Positions 27,226 to 35,877 of a DNA stretch of 64,000 bases are shown one piece after another. The stretch's first letter is position 1; the number at the start of each line of letters is the position of its first letter. The position numbers and the translations under genes are program-made. Origin of the DNA: Sphingomonas parapaucimobilis NBRC 15100 (GTDB lineage: Bacteria > Pseudomonadota > Alphaproteobacteria > Sphingomonadales > Sphingomonadaceae); NCBI RefSeq assembly GCF_000787715.1, contig NZ_BBPI01000005.1, forward strand, positions 1-64,000. Reading direction: 5' to 3'. The notes below the pieces were generated by a model. It had not been told where the DNA came from. It saw nothing but the letters and a program-made list of their open reading frames with translations, and ran no database searches.

Positions 27226-28689
27226 ATGACGCGCAATCCCGTTGGCAAGCTGCTGCTGTTCGGCGCGACCGGCGACCTGTCGCAGCGGATGCTGCTGCCC
27301 TCGCTGTTCAACCTGCATTCGGACGGGCTGCTGCCCGAGGGGCTGACGATCACCGGCACCGCGCGGTCGGATCATGACGATGCCAGCTTCCGCGCGTTCG
27401 CGGCCAAGGCGCTCGACACCTTCCTACCCGACGACCGCAAGGACGCCGACAAGATCGCCAGCTTCCTGGAGCGGGTGCAGTATCAGTCGCTCGACGCGTC
27501 TTCGATGGACGGCTTCCCGGCGCTGGCGGAAAAGGTCGGCGACGTGTCGAACGGCCTGGCCATCTATCTCTCGACCGCGCCCAGCCTGTTCGAGTCCACC
27601 ATCAAGGGCCTCGAATCGGTCGGCCTGGCGGGCGAGACGGTGCGGATCGGCCTGGAAAAGCCGCTCGGCTACGACCTCGCCTCGTCCAAGGAGATCAACG
27701 ACGCGGTGGCCTTCGGCTTCCCCGAGGAGCGGACCTTCCGCATCGACCATTATCTGGGCAAGGAAACCGTCCAGAACATCCTGGCGCTGCGCTTCGGCAA
27801 TTTCTTCTTCGAGCCGATCTGGAACGCGCACGGCATCGACAATGTCCAGATCACCATCGCCGAGACGGTCGGGCTGGAGGATCGCGCGGGCTATTACGAA
27901 GGTGCGGGCGCGCTGCGCGACATGGTGCAGAACCATATCCTGCAGCTGCTCGCCCTGATCGCGATGGAGCCGCCCGCGCGCTATGACGGCACGGCGATCC
28001 GGGATGAGAAGGCCAAGGTCTTCCGCTCGCTGCGCCTGATGACGCCCGAGGAAGTGCCCAACAACACCGTCACCGGCCAATATGCCGACGGCGCGGTCGG
28101 CGGCAAGATCGTCGGTTCCTATGCCGATGAACTGGGCAAGCCGTCCAAGACCGAGACCTTCGTCGCGATCAAGGCGCATGTCGACAATTGGCGCTGGCAG
28201 GGCGTGCCCTTCTACCTGCGCACCGGCAAGCGCATGGCCGCGCGACGCTCCGAAATCGCCATCCAGTTCAAGCCGGTGCCGCATTCGATGTTTGCCGGGC
28301 GCGGTGGCCTGCTCCAGCCCAACACGCTGGTCATCCGGTTGCAGCCGGAGGAATATATCCAGCTGCTGGTGATGGCGAAGGAACCGGGTCTCGACCGCGA
28401 AGGCATCCGCCTGCGCGAAGTGCCGCTGAACCTGTCGCTCGACGCCGAGTTCGCAGGGACCCGCCGCCGCATCGCCTATGAGCGGTTGCTGCTCGACCTG
28501 ATCGAAGGCGACCAGACCCTGTTCGTCCGCCGCGACGAGGTGGAGGCGCAATGGACCTGGATCGACGCCATCCGCGCCGGTTGGGACGCCAACGACGTCA
28601 AGCCCAAGACCTATCCCAGCGGCAGCTGGGGGCCGTCCTCCGCCATCGCGCTGACCGAGCGTGACGGGGTGCATTGGCAGGACGACTGA
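27226..28689 (+). CDS. zwf: Glucose-6-phosphate 1-dehydrogenase
   Basis: 487 residues. Oxidises glucose 6-phosphate to 6-phosphogluconolactone with NAD(P)+. N-terminal nucleotide-binding motif LLLFGATGDLSQRMLLPSL and the active-site signature RIDHYLGKE at about residues 173-181. Normal length. AGGAG lies at proper distance before the ATG. It heads the Entner-Doudoroff genes zwf-pgl-edd-glk-eda, which are all on one strand. A hairpin follows in the 106-nt gap to pgl. Confidence 0.97.
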   Translation: MTRNPVGKLLLFGATGDLSQRMLLPSLFNLHSDGLLPEGLTITGTARSDHDDASFRAFAAKALDTFLPDDRKDADKIASFLERVQYQSLDASSMDGFPALAEKVGDVSNGLAIYLSTAPSLFESTIKGLESVGLAGETVRIGLEKPLGYDLASSKEINDAVAFGFPEERTFRIDHYLGKETVQNILALRFGNFFFEPIWNAHGIDNVQITIAETVGLEDRAGYYEGAGALRDMVQNHILQLLALIAMEPPARYDGTAIRDEKAKVFRSLRLMTPEEVPNNTVTGQYADGAVGGKIVGSYADELGKPSKTETFVAIKAHVDNWRWQGVPFYLRTGKRMAARRSEIAIQFKPVPHSMFAGRGGLLQPNTLVIRLQPEEYIQLLVMAKEPGLDREGIRLREVPLNLSLDAEFAGTRRRIAYERLLLDLIEGDQTLFVRRDEVEAQWTWIDAIRAGWDANDVKPKTYPSGSWGPSSAIALTERDGVHWQDD

Positions 28690-28725
28690 CCTTCGCCGTC
28701 AGACCAGAAGACGTGTGACATTATC

Positions 28726-28771
28726 GGCAAGGCACGGGTCCGCTGGCCCAAGGCGGCGGATCGGCCTTGCC
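28726..28771 (+). other. Intercistronic hairpin between zwf and pgl
   Basis: Arms GGCAAGGC (28726-28733) and GCCTTGCC (28764-28771) enclose a GC-rich inner segment that can pair further. There is no T-tract, so it is more likely an RNA-processing or stability element than a terminator. Confidence 0.5.
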
Positions 28772-28795
28772 CCGACCATCTAGGACGCAGATACC

Positions 28796-29506
28796 ATGAC
28801 CGACGAAATCGAATGGTGGGATTACGAAGACACCACCGAAATGGCGAACGCGCTGGCGGGCGACATCCAGTTCATCATCGAAAGCGCCATCGAGGCGCGC
28901 GGCGCGGCGGTGATCGCACTGTCGGGCGGCAAGACGCCGATCCCGGTCTATGAAAAGCTGGCCCAGGCCAAGCTTGACTGGAAGCGCGTGACCATCGTCC
29001 CCGCCGACGAGCGGATCGTGCCGCTGGGCGATCCGTTGTCCAATGTGACCATGATCGGCAAGATTTTCCTGCCCAAGGGCGCGCGGGTCATGCCGATCGT
29101 GCCGCAGGCGACCTCGGACTATAAGGCCGCCGGTCGCTCGGCCGATGCGCTGATGCAGGAACTGCACTGGCCGCTCGACCTCGTGCTGCTGGGAATGGGG
29201 ACGGACGGGCATACCGCCTCGATCTTCCCCGGCCCGGACTATGACGAAGCGCTCAACGGCCCGAAGGAGCGCCGCGCGCTGGGCCTGATGCCCGATCCGC
29301 TGCCGCCGGAAGCGCCGGTCGCGCGCGTGACACTCAGCCGCGCGGGCATCGTCTCGGCCCGCTCGATCATGTTCGCCATTTCCGGCCCGGCCAAGAAGAA
29401 GGTGCTGGAAGACGCGATCAAGGAAGGCGCATCCTCGCCCTATCCGGTCGGCCGCGTGCTGGCCGAGGTCGAACTGCCGATCGACATCCACTGGAGCGAG
29501 CAATGA
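28796..29506 (+). CDS. pgl: 6-phosphogluconolactonase
   Basis: 236 residues of the DevB/SOL type, related to glucosamine-6-phosphate isomerases. Hydrolyses 6-phosphogluconolactone to 6-phosphogluconate. Typical segments: ALSGGKTPIPVYEKL, VTIVPADERIVPLGDPLSN and LVLLGMGTDGHTASIFPG, the last carrying the catalytic His. Its stop overlaps the edd start by 4 nt, indicating coupled translation. Confidence 0.95.
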   Translation: MTDEIEWWDYEDTTEMANALAGDIQFIIESAIEARGAAVIALSGGKTPIPVYEKLAQAKLDWKRVTIVPADERIVPLGDPLSNVTMIGKIFLPKGARVMPIVPQATSDYKAAGRSADALMQELHWPLDLVLLGMGTDGHTASIFPGPDYDEALNGPKERRALGLMPDPLPPEAPVARVTLSRAGIVSARSIMFAISGPAKKKVLEDAIKEGASSPYPVGRVLAEVELPIDIHWSEQ

Positions 29507-31320
29507 GCCTCAACGCCGCCGTCTCTGCCGTTACCGACCGGGTCATCGAACGCTCGCGTCCGGGCCGTCAGGCCTATCTCGACCTGATCGCGCACGAGGC
29601 CGAGACGGCGGTGCGCCGCCCCAGTCTGGGCTGCGCCAACCTCGCCCATGCCTATGCCGGGACCGAGGAAGACCGCGACGCCATGAAGGCGGATCGCGGC
29701 ATGAATATCGGCATCGTGTCGGCCTATAACGACATGCTGTCGGCCCACGCCGTCTATTATCGCTACCCGGAACTGATGAAGGTCTGGGCGCGCGAAGTCG
29801 GTGCCACCGCGCAGGTGGCGGGCGGCGTGCCCGCCATGTGCGACGGCGTGACGCAGGGCTATGCGGGCATGGAGCTGTCGCTGTTCAGCCGCGACACCAT
29901 CGCGCTGTCCACGGCGGTCGCCCTGAGCCACGGCACCTTCGAGGGGGCCGCGCTGCTCGGCATCTGCGACAAGATCGTGCCGGGCCTGCTGATGGGCGCG
30001 CTGCGTTTCGGCCATCTGCCGATGATCCTGGTCCCCGGCGGCCCGATGCCGACCGGCCTGCCCAACAAGCAGAAGGCCGCCGTCCGCGAGGCCTTTGCCG
30101 AGGGCAAGGCGGGGCGCGAGGAACTGCTCGACGCCGAGATCGCCGCCTATCATTCGAAGGGCACCTGCACCTTCTACGGCACCGCCAACACCAACCAGAT
30201 GATGATGGAGGTGATGGGCCTGCACATGCCGGGCGCCGCCTTCGTCAATCCGGGCACCAAGCTGCGCCAGGAACTCAGCCGCGCCGCCGTCCACCGGCTC
30301 GCCGCCATCGGGCAGCGCGGGGACGATTACCGGCCGCTGGGCCGGTGCGTCGATGAAAAGGCGATCGTCAACGCGGCGGTCGGCCTGCTGGCGACCGGCG
30401 GTTCGACCAATCACCTGATCCACCTGCCCGCTATCGCGCGCGCGGCGGGGATCATCATCGACTGGGAGGATATGGACCGCCTGTCGGCCGCCGTGCCGCT
30501 GATCGCGCGGGTCTATCCCAACGGCTCGGCGGACGTGAACGGGTTCGAAGCGGCGGGCGGCATGCCCTATGTCATCCGCGAACTGCTGTCCGAAGGGCTG
30601 CTCCACCGCGACATCATGACGGTGGCGGGCCAGGACCTGTCCGATTACGGCCAGACCGCTGTGATCGAAGACGACAAGCTGGCGTGGACCCCGGTCGGCG
30701 ACAGTGGTGACGAGACGATCCTGCGCCCCGCTGCCGCGCCCTTTTCGGCCGATGGCGGGATGCGCATCCTGTCGGGCAATCTCGGCCGCGCCTGCATCAA
30801 GGTGTCGGCGGTCGAGCGCGAGCGCTGGATCATCGAGGCCCCCGCCCGCGTCTTCTCCGACCAGTCGGAGGTGCAGGCCGCGTTCAAGGCGGGTGAGCTG
30901 GAGCGCGACGTGGTGGTCGTGGTCCGCTTCCAGGGGCCGAAGGCGAACGGCATGCCGGAACTGCACAAGCTGACCCCGCCGCTCGGCGTGCTCCAGAATC
31001 GCGGCTTCAAGGTCGCGCTGGTCACCGATGGCCGTATGTCGGGCGCGAGCGGCAAGGTCCCTTGCGCCATCCATCTCAGCCCCGAGGCGATCGGCGGCGG
31101 CGCGATCGGCCTGATCCGCGACGGCGATATCGTTCGGCTCGATGCGGTCGAGGGCACGCTGAACGCCCTGGTCGATCCGGCCGAATGGGCCGCCCGCGAA
31201 CTGGCGGCGACGCCTGCCCCGGCGCAGGGCATGGGCCGCGAACTGTTCGCGCTGTTCCGCCAGGCCGCCGACGAAGCCGAGAAGGGCGCCTCGCCCATCC
31301 TCGCCGCGGCCGGCCTGTAA
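29503..31320 (+). CDS. edd: Phosphogluconate dehydratase
   Basis: 605 residues. Dehydrates 6-phosphogluconate to 2-keto-3-deoxy-6-phosphogluconate in the Entner-Doudoroff pathway. A member of the IlvD/Edd iron-sulfur dehydratases, with the signatures GVPAMCDGVTQGYAGMELSLFSRD, LLGICDKIVPG, KGTCTFYGTANTNQMMMEVMGLHMPG and LVTDGRMSGASGKVPCAIHLSPEA. Full length. Start overlaps pgl (ATGA). Confidence 0.97.
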   Translation: MSLNAAVSAVTDRVIERSRPGRQAYLDLIAHEAETAVRRPSLGCANLAHAYAGTEEDRDAMKADRGMNIGIVSAYNDMLSAHAVYYRYPELMKVWAREVGATAQVAGGVPAMCDGVTQGYAGMELSLFSRDTIALSTAVALSHGTFEGAALLGICDKIVPGLLMGALRFGHLPMILVPGGPMPTGLPNKQKAAVREAFAEGKAGREELLDAEIAAYHSKGTCTFYGTANTNQMMMEVMGLHMPGAAFVNPGTKLRQELSRAAVHRLAAIGQRGDDYRPLGRCVDEKAIVNAAVGLLATGGSTNHLIHLPAIARAAGIIIDWEDMDRLSAAVPLIARVYPNGSADVNGFEAAGGMPYVIRELLSEGLLHRDIMTVAGQDLSDYGQTAVIEDDKLAWTPVGDSGDETILRPAAAPFSADGGMRILSGNLGRACIKVSAVERERWIIEAPARVFSDQSEVQAAFKAGELERDVVVVVRFQGPKANGMPELHKLTPPLGVLQNRGFKVALVTDGRMSGASGKVPCAIHLSPEAIGGGAIGLIRDGDIVRLDAVEGTLNALVDPAEWAARELAATPAPAQGMGRELFALFRQAADEAEKGASPILAAAGL

Positions 31321-31341
31321 AACGATAAGGGGGAGGACATC

Positions 31342-32307
31342 ATGGAAATCGTAGCCGTCGACATCGGGGGCACGCATGCGCGCTTCGCGATCGCCGAGGT
31401 CGAGAATGGCCGGGTGGTGAAGCTCGGCGAGCCCTGCACGCAAAAGACCGCAGAGCACGCCTCGCTCCAGACCGCGTGGCAGGCGTTCGAGGCGCATCTG
31501 GGCCGCCCGCTGCCCAAGGCCGCGTCTCTCGCCATCGCCTCGCCGATCACCGGCGACGTGATCCGCATGACCAACAACCCCTGGGTCATCCGCCCCTCGC
31601 TGATCCCCGAGCGGCTGGGCGCGGACGTCTATACCGTCATCAACGACTTCGGGGCGGTCGGCCATGCCGTCGCGCAGGTGCCGGAGGAGGACTTCCTCCA
31701 CATTTGCGGCCCCGAGGAGCCGATGCCCGCCAACGGCGTCGTCACCGTCTGCGGCCCCGGCACCGGCCTGGGCGTCGCGCAGGTGCTGATGACGCCCAAC
31801 CGCTATCATGTTATCGAAACCGAGGGCGGGCATATGGACTATGCCCCGCTCGACGGGATCGAGGATGCGATCCTGAAGCGCCTGCGCCGCACCTATACCC
31901 GCGTGTCGTGCGAGCGGATCTGCTCCGGCCCCGGCATCGTCGCCATCTACGAAACGCTCGCCACGCTGGAGGGCCGCGCGGTGCCCAGCCGTGACGACCG
32001 CGAAATCTGGACCGAGGCGCTGGATGGCACCGACTCGATCGCGCTCGCCGCGCTCGACCGCTTCTGCCTGGCGCTGGGCGCGGTCGCGGGCGACTTCGCG
32101 CTGGCGCAGGGGGCCAAGACCGTCGTGATCGCGGGCGGCCTGGGCTACCGGATCAAGGACAAGCTGCTTCGCTCGGGCTTCGACCAGCGCTTCGTCGCGA
32201 AGGGACGCTTCCAGTCGCTGATGGCGCGCATTCCCGTCAAGCTTATCACCCATCCCCAGCCCGGCCTGTTCGGCGCGGCCGCGGCCTTTGCCCAGGAGCA
32301 TTCATGA
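31342..32307 (+). CDS. glk: Glucokinase
   Basis: 321 residues, ATP-dependent phosphorylation of glucose feeding the downstream pathway. The ASKHA phosphate motif is at the N-terminus (VAVDIGGTHARFAIAEVE), with the second phosphate/adenosine motifs VCGPGTGLGVAQVLM and VIAGGLGYRIKDKLLRSGF; the sugar-binding ETEGGHMDYAP segment follows the family pattern. GGGGGAGG precedes the ATG by a few bases. It lies 21 nt after edd and overlaps eda by 4 nt. Confidence 0.95.
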   Translation: MEIVAVDIGGTHARFAIAEVENGRVVKLGEPCTQKTAEHASLQTAWQAFEAHLGRPLPKAASLAIASPITGDVIRMTNNPWVIRPSLIPERLGADVYTVINDFGAVGHAVAQVPEEDFLHICGPEEPMPANGVVTVCGPGTGLGVAQVLMTPNRYHVIETEGGHMDYAPLDGIEDAILKRLRRTYTRVSCERICSGPGIVAIYETLATLEGRAVPSRDDREIWTEALDGTDSIALAALDRFCLALGAVAGDFALAQGAKTVVIAGGLGYRIKDKLLRSGFDQRFVAKGRFQSLMARIPVKLITHPQPGLFGAAAAFAQEHS

Positions 32308-32909
32308 CCGACATCGCCACCATCATGCGTACCAGCGCGGTCATCCCCGTGCTGGTCATCGACGACGCCGCCACCGCCAAGCCCTTGGCCGAGGCGCTGG
32401 TTGCGGGCGGGCTGAAGGTGCTGGAGGTGACGCTGCGCACCCCCGCCGCGCTGGAAGCGATGGCCGAGATGAAGAAGGTCCCCGGCGCGATCGTCGGCGC
32501 AGGGACCGTGGTCAACGAGCAGCAGCTGCGCGACGTGGCGGATGCGGGTGCGGAGTTCATCGTCTCGCCCGGCCTGACCGATCGGCTGGGCGCGGCCGTC
32601 ATCGAGAGCGGCATCCCCTATCTGCCCGGCATCGCCAATGCGGGCGACATCATGCGCGGGCTGGACCTGGGCCTGACCCATTTCAAGTTCTTCCCCGCCG
32701 AGACGAGCGGCGGGCTGAAGGCGCTAAAGGCACTGGCCGCGCCCTTCTATCAGGCGCGCTTCTGCCCGACCGGCGGCATCACCGAGGCGAGCGCCCCCGA
32801 CTGGCTGGCGTTCGACCGCGTGCTGTGTGTCGGTGGCAGCTGGGTGACGGGCGGTTCGATGGCGGACGTGGAGGCCAAGGCACGGGCGGCGGCGGCCTTG
32901 CGCGGGTAA
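32304..32909 (+). CDS. eda: 2-dehydro-3-deoxy-phosphogluconate aldolase
   Basis: 201 residues. Class I aldolase that splits KDPG into pyruvate and glyceraldehyde 3-phosphate, closing the pathway. The catalytic Glu is in LEVTLRTPAAL and the Schiff-base Lys in LTHFKFFPAET; PTGGITEASAPDWLAF forms the phosphate pocket. Last gene of the unit, followed at once by a long type B palindrome. Confidence 0.96.
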   Translation: MTDIATIMRTSAVIPVLVIDDAATAKPLAEALVAGGLKVLEVTLRTPAALEAMAEMKKVPGAIVGAGTVVNEQQLRDVADAGAEFIVSPGLTDRLGAAVIESGIPYLPGIANAGDIMRGLDLGLTHFKFFPAETSGGLKALKALAAPFYQARFCPTGGITEASAPDWLAFDRVLCVGGSWVTGGSMADVEAKARAAAALRG

Positions 32910-32913
32910 ATCT

Positions 32914-33040
32914 ATCCTCCCCTCGCAGGGGAAGTGGCAGCGCGAAGCGCTGACGGAGGGGTGTCCCGCTATCGAGAGGGCGACACCCCTCCACCATGTT
33001 GCGCATGGTCCGCCTCCCCTTGCAGGGGAGGAATTACCTC
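32914..33040. repeat. Long intergenic palindrome (type B) overlapping a gene end
   Basis: About 127 bp. Outer arms TCCTCCCCTCGCAGGGGA and CCTCCCCTTGCAGGGGAGGA and inner arms GGAGGGGTGTC/GACACCCCTCC are all present; this is the best-preserved type B copy. It lies between eda and the convergent LysR gene, and the right half encodes the last residues of the LysR protein. Confidence 0.85.
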
Positions 33041-33901
33041 TACCGCCCCCAGCAACCACTGCCGAAATGCTCGCATCGCAAGCCCTTCCTTGCGCGACAG
33101 CAACCGCGTCAGCCAGTAACGCCCCGCATCGATCTCGAGCGCAAAGGGCTGGACCAGTCGCTCCGCCGCCAGCTCGCGCAGGAACATCGCGCGCGGCGCC
33201 AGCGCCACGCCCAACCCCGCCATCGCCGCCCCCGCCATCAGCGCCGAACTGTCGAACATCGGCCCACGCAAGGCAGGCGACGGAACGCCAGCGGCGTCGA
33301 ACCAGCGCTCCCACTCGCTGACCCGGTAGGACCGCAACAGCCTTTCGCGTGCCAGATCGGCAGGTTGCCGCAAGCGCCCTGCGATCCGGGGCGAGCATAG
33401 GGGCGTCAGCGGCGCCGCCTGCAATGGCTCGGCATGGGTGCCGTGCCACGCCCCGTCGCCGAACCGGATCGCGTAATCGAGGCCCTCCCCGGCCAGATCG
33501 ACGCGGTTGTTATTGATCGACACGCGAACATCGATGTGCGGATGGGTCGCGGCGAAATCGTCCAGCCGCTCGAGCAGCCATCCGGTCGCGAAGGTCCCCA
33601 CCACGCCCAGCCCCAGCGTATATTGGAAGCGCCCGTCGGCAAACCGATCCAGCGTCGCCCCGATCCTGTCGAACGTCTCGGCCAGCACCGGGACCAGCGC
33701 ATGGCCGTCATCGGTCAGCGCCAGTCCACGCGGCAGCCGGTGGAACAGCCGCGCACCCAGCCGCTTTTCGAGAGCCGCGACCTGATGGCTGACCGCGCCC
33801 TGGCTGACGCACAGCTCGATCGCGGCACGGGTAAAGTTCAGATGCCGCGCCGCCGCCTCGAAAGCGCGCAGGGCGTTCAGCGGGATTTGGGCGCGGTCCA
33901 T
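32969..33901 (-). CDS. LysR-family regulator, GcvA/AmpR-like
   Basis: 310 residues. N-terminal helix-turn-helix (LNALRAFEAAARHLNFTRAAIELCVSQGAVSHQVAALEKRLGARLFHR) of the GcvA/AmpR group, then the periplasmic-binding-protein-like effector domain. It is transcribed divergently from the B3 metallo-beta-lactamase with a 95-bp gap that holds a 7-bp dyad, so it is the likely regulator of that gene. The C-terminal tail (about VIPPLQGEADHAQHGGGVSP) is encoded by the repeat at 32914-33040 and is therefore not an ancestral part of the protein. Confidence 0.9.
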   Translation of the reverse strand: MDRAQIPLNALRAFEAAARHLNFTRAAIELCVSQGAVSHQVAALEKRLGARLFHRLPRGLALTDDGHALVPVLAETFDRIGATLDRFADGRFQYTLGLGVVGTFATGWLLERLDDFAATHPHIDVRVSINNNRVDLAGEGLDYAIRFGDGAWHGTHAEPLQAAPLTPLCSPRIAGRLRQPADLARERLLRSYRVSEWERWFDAAGVPSPALRGPMFDSSALMAGAAMAGLGVALAPRAMFLRELAAERLVQPFALEIDAGRYWLTRLLSRKEGLAMRAFRQWLLGAVEVIPPLQGEADHAQHGGGVSPSR

Positions 33902-33915
33902 GCCTCATCATGAAT

Positions 33916-33940
33916 TTCCCTCATGGCTCTGTCGAGGGAA
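33916..33940. promoter_or_regulatory. Candidate LysR operator
   Basis: TTCCCTC-N11-GAGGGAA is a perfect 7-bp inverted repeat between the divergent LysR and beta-lactamase genes, 15 bp from the LysR start and 56 bp from the beta-lactamase ATG. Size and location match LysR-type recognition sites. Confidence 0.6.
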
Positions 33941-33996
33941 GATGCTTTGTAGGCCCTGCCGACCCGCTTCATGATGCCGGACGAAGGAGATACGCC

Positions 33997-34860
33997 ATGC
34001 TTGCCAGACCGACCCTGCTTTCGCTGATCGCCATCGTCTCCGCGCCTGCCATGCCTCGGGCACCCGATCCCCTGACCAAGCCGATCGTGACGGACCACAC
34101 CGCCGATTGGCTCGCCCCCCGCCCGCCGGTGAAGGTCTTCGGCCATAGCTATCTGGTCGGCTTTGGCGGACTGAACGTCGCGCTGATCGATACGGGCAAG
34201 GGCCTGATCCTGATCGACGGCGCCCTTCCCCAAGCCGCGCCTGCCATCCTGGCGAATGTCAGGAAGCTCGGCTTCGCTCCCCATGATATCAAATATATTC
34301 TCAGCACCGAGCCGCATTTCGACCATGCGGGTGGTTTGGCGGCGCTCGCCCGCGATACCGGTGCGACCGTCATCGCCAGTCCGCGCGGGGCCGAAGGACT
34401 GCGCACCGGGCGGCTGGCGGCCGACGACCCGCAGCGGGGCTATGACAGCCGCTTCCCGTCCGTTCGCACGGTGAAGGTGGTTCGCGACGGCGGACGACTG
34501 CCCTTGGGCAACACCATCCTCACCGCACGGGCGACGCCGGGCCACACCATGGGCAGCATGAGCTGGAGCTGGCGCGCCTGCGAAGGCCAACGGTGCAAGA
34601 CGATCGTCTTTGCCTCCAGCCTGAACCCGGTGTCGACCGACGATTATCGCTTCTCCGCCCCGGCGAACAAGGCGGTGGTGGCGGCCTTCGCGCGCGGTCA
34701 GGCGGCGATGCGCGCCCTGCCCTGCGATATATTGATTACCGCCCATGCCGATCAGGACGGCGCGACCAGCCGGTTCCTGACGAAGCCCGGCGCCTGTCGG
34801 GCCTATGCGGATGCGTCACAGCGCAAGGTCGCACAACGCCTCAAGGACGAGGCGCGCTGA
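33997..34860 (+). CDS. Subclass B3 metallo-beta-lactamase, Glu-116 variant
   Basis: 287 residues from the ATG at 33997, preceded by AAGGAG. A short hydrophobic N-terminus (MLARPTLLSLIAIVSAPAM) suggests export. The fold is that of B3 enzymes: ADWLAPRPPVKVFGHSYLVG, a zinc motif, TPGHTMGSMSWSW (His 196 equivalent), FASSLNPVS (Ser 221 region) and LITAHADQDG (His 263 equivalent). The zinc motif reads EPHFDH where HxHxDH is usual, so the first Zn1 ligand is Glu rather than His. B3 variants with Glu or Gln here are known from other bacteria and are active. Divergent from a LysR gene. Confidence 0.9.
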   Translation: MLARPTLLSLIAIVSAPAMPRAPDPLTKPIVTDHTADWLAPRPPVKVFGHSYLVGFGGLNVALIDTGKGLILIDGALPQAAPAILANVRKLGFAPHDIKYILSTEPHFDHAGGLAALARDTGATVIASPRGAEGLRTGRLAADDPQRGYDSRFPSVRTVKVVRDGGRLPLGNTILTARATPGHTMGSMSWSWRACEGQRCKTIVFASSLNPVSTDDYRFSAPANKAVVAAFARGQAAMRALPCDILITAHADQDGATSRFLTKPGACRAYADASQRKVAQRLKDEAR

Positions 34861-34863
34861 CGC

Positions 34864-35832
34864 TTACATCTCGCCGCGCTGGCGGCGGATCGCGTACCAT
34901 TTCTGCACATTGGCGTTATGTTCGGCCAGCGTGTCCGCAAAGACATGCCCGCCCGATCCGTCCGCCACGAAATACAGCGCCTTGCTGTCCGCCGGGTTCA
35001 GCACCGCGTCGATCGAGGCGCGGCCCGGATTGGCGATCGGGCCGACCGGCAGGCCGGGGCTGGCATAGGTGTTGTAGCCGTTCTTGGCGTGCAGTTCCGA
35101 CCGCAGGATCCGGCGGCCGAGCGGGCGCCCCTTGGTGATCGGATAGATCACGGTCGGATCGGCCTGAAGCGGCATGCCGATGCGCAGTCGGTTGCCATAG
35201 ACCGCCGCCACAGTCCGCCGCTCGGAGGGCTTGGCCGTCTCCTTCTCGACGATCGAGGCGAGGATGATCGCCTCCTGCGGGGTTCTCACCGCGATGCCGG
35301 GCTTCCGTTCGGCCCAGGCCTGGGCAAGATAGTCCTTCATCGCCTTCTGCATCCGCGCCACCACCGAGGCACGGGTGTCGCCCTTCTGATAGGCATAGCT
35401 GTCGGGCAGGACCGATCCTTCGGCGGGGACCGGCACGTCGCCGGTCAGCCCATCGGCCCGCAACAGCGCGTCATGGACCAGCACCGAGGGATAGCCCTCG
35501 GGCACCGGCACCAGCCGCTGGCGAACCTTGCCCTCCTGCAGCAGGGTCAGGACGTCATGCGCGCTGGCCTGTTCGGGAATGGCATATTCGCCCGCCTTGA
35601 TCGCGCCGCCATCGCCGAAAATCCGGGCATAGAGGCGAAAGCGGCTGGCCGAGCGGATCGCGCCCGCCTTTTGCAATTCGTTGGCCGCGCGGGCCAGGCT
35701 GGCCCCTTCGGGCACGACGACCGCCAGCGGCTTCTCCGCCGGACCGCTGCCCGCCCAGTCATGCGCGACCCAGGCAAAGACGGCGATGCCGATCAGCCCC
35801 AGCAGCAACCCGATACAGCCGACCTTGCGCAT
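34864..35832 (-). CDS. mltG: Endolytic transglycosylase MltG
   Basis: 322 residues. Cleaves nascent glycan strands in the inner membrane and sets their length. A single N-terminal membrane anchor (GCIGLLLGLIGIAVFAWVA) is followed by a LysM-like region and the YceG domain, with the catalytic Glu in IILASIVEKETAKPSER and conserved PLQADPTVIYPI, YNTYASPGLPVGPIANPG motifs. It is the last gene of the fab cluster, the usual fabF-mltG order, though separated from fabF by 367 bp of hairpin and repeats. Confidence 0.95.
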   Translation of the reverse strand: MRKVGCIGLLLGLIGIAVFAWVAHDWAGSGPAEKPLAVVVPEGASLARAANELQKAGAIRSASRFRLYARIFGDGGAIKAGEYAIPEQASAHDVLTLLQEGKVRQRLVPVPEGYPSVLVHDALLRADGLTGDVPVPAEGSVLPDSYAYQKGDTRASVVARMQKAMKDYLAQAWAERKPGIAVRTPQEAIILASIVEKETAKPSERRTVAAVYGNRLRIGMPLQADPTVIYPITKGRPLGRRILRSELHAKNGYNTYASPGLPVGPIANPGRASIDAVLNPADSKALYFVADGSGGHVFADTLAEHNANVQKWYAIRRQRGEM

Positions 35833-35877
35833 ATCTCACCCGGTTTTGACTAGGGCGCCCAGGCCCGGACATGGAAC

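Noticed and set aside
29440..32301. Long minus-strand open frame of 953 codons opposite pgl, edd and glk
   Set aside because: It is antisense to three intact, overlapping Entner-Doudoroff genes with all catalytic motifs. Long antisense frames are expected in GC-rich DNA and the translation has no recognisable motif.
33910..33996. Extension of the beta-lactamase gene upstream to 33910
   Set aside because: It would run through the dyad and regulator promoter region and lacks a ribosome-binding site; AAGGAG precedes the ATG at 33997.
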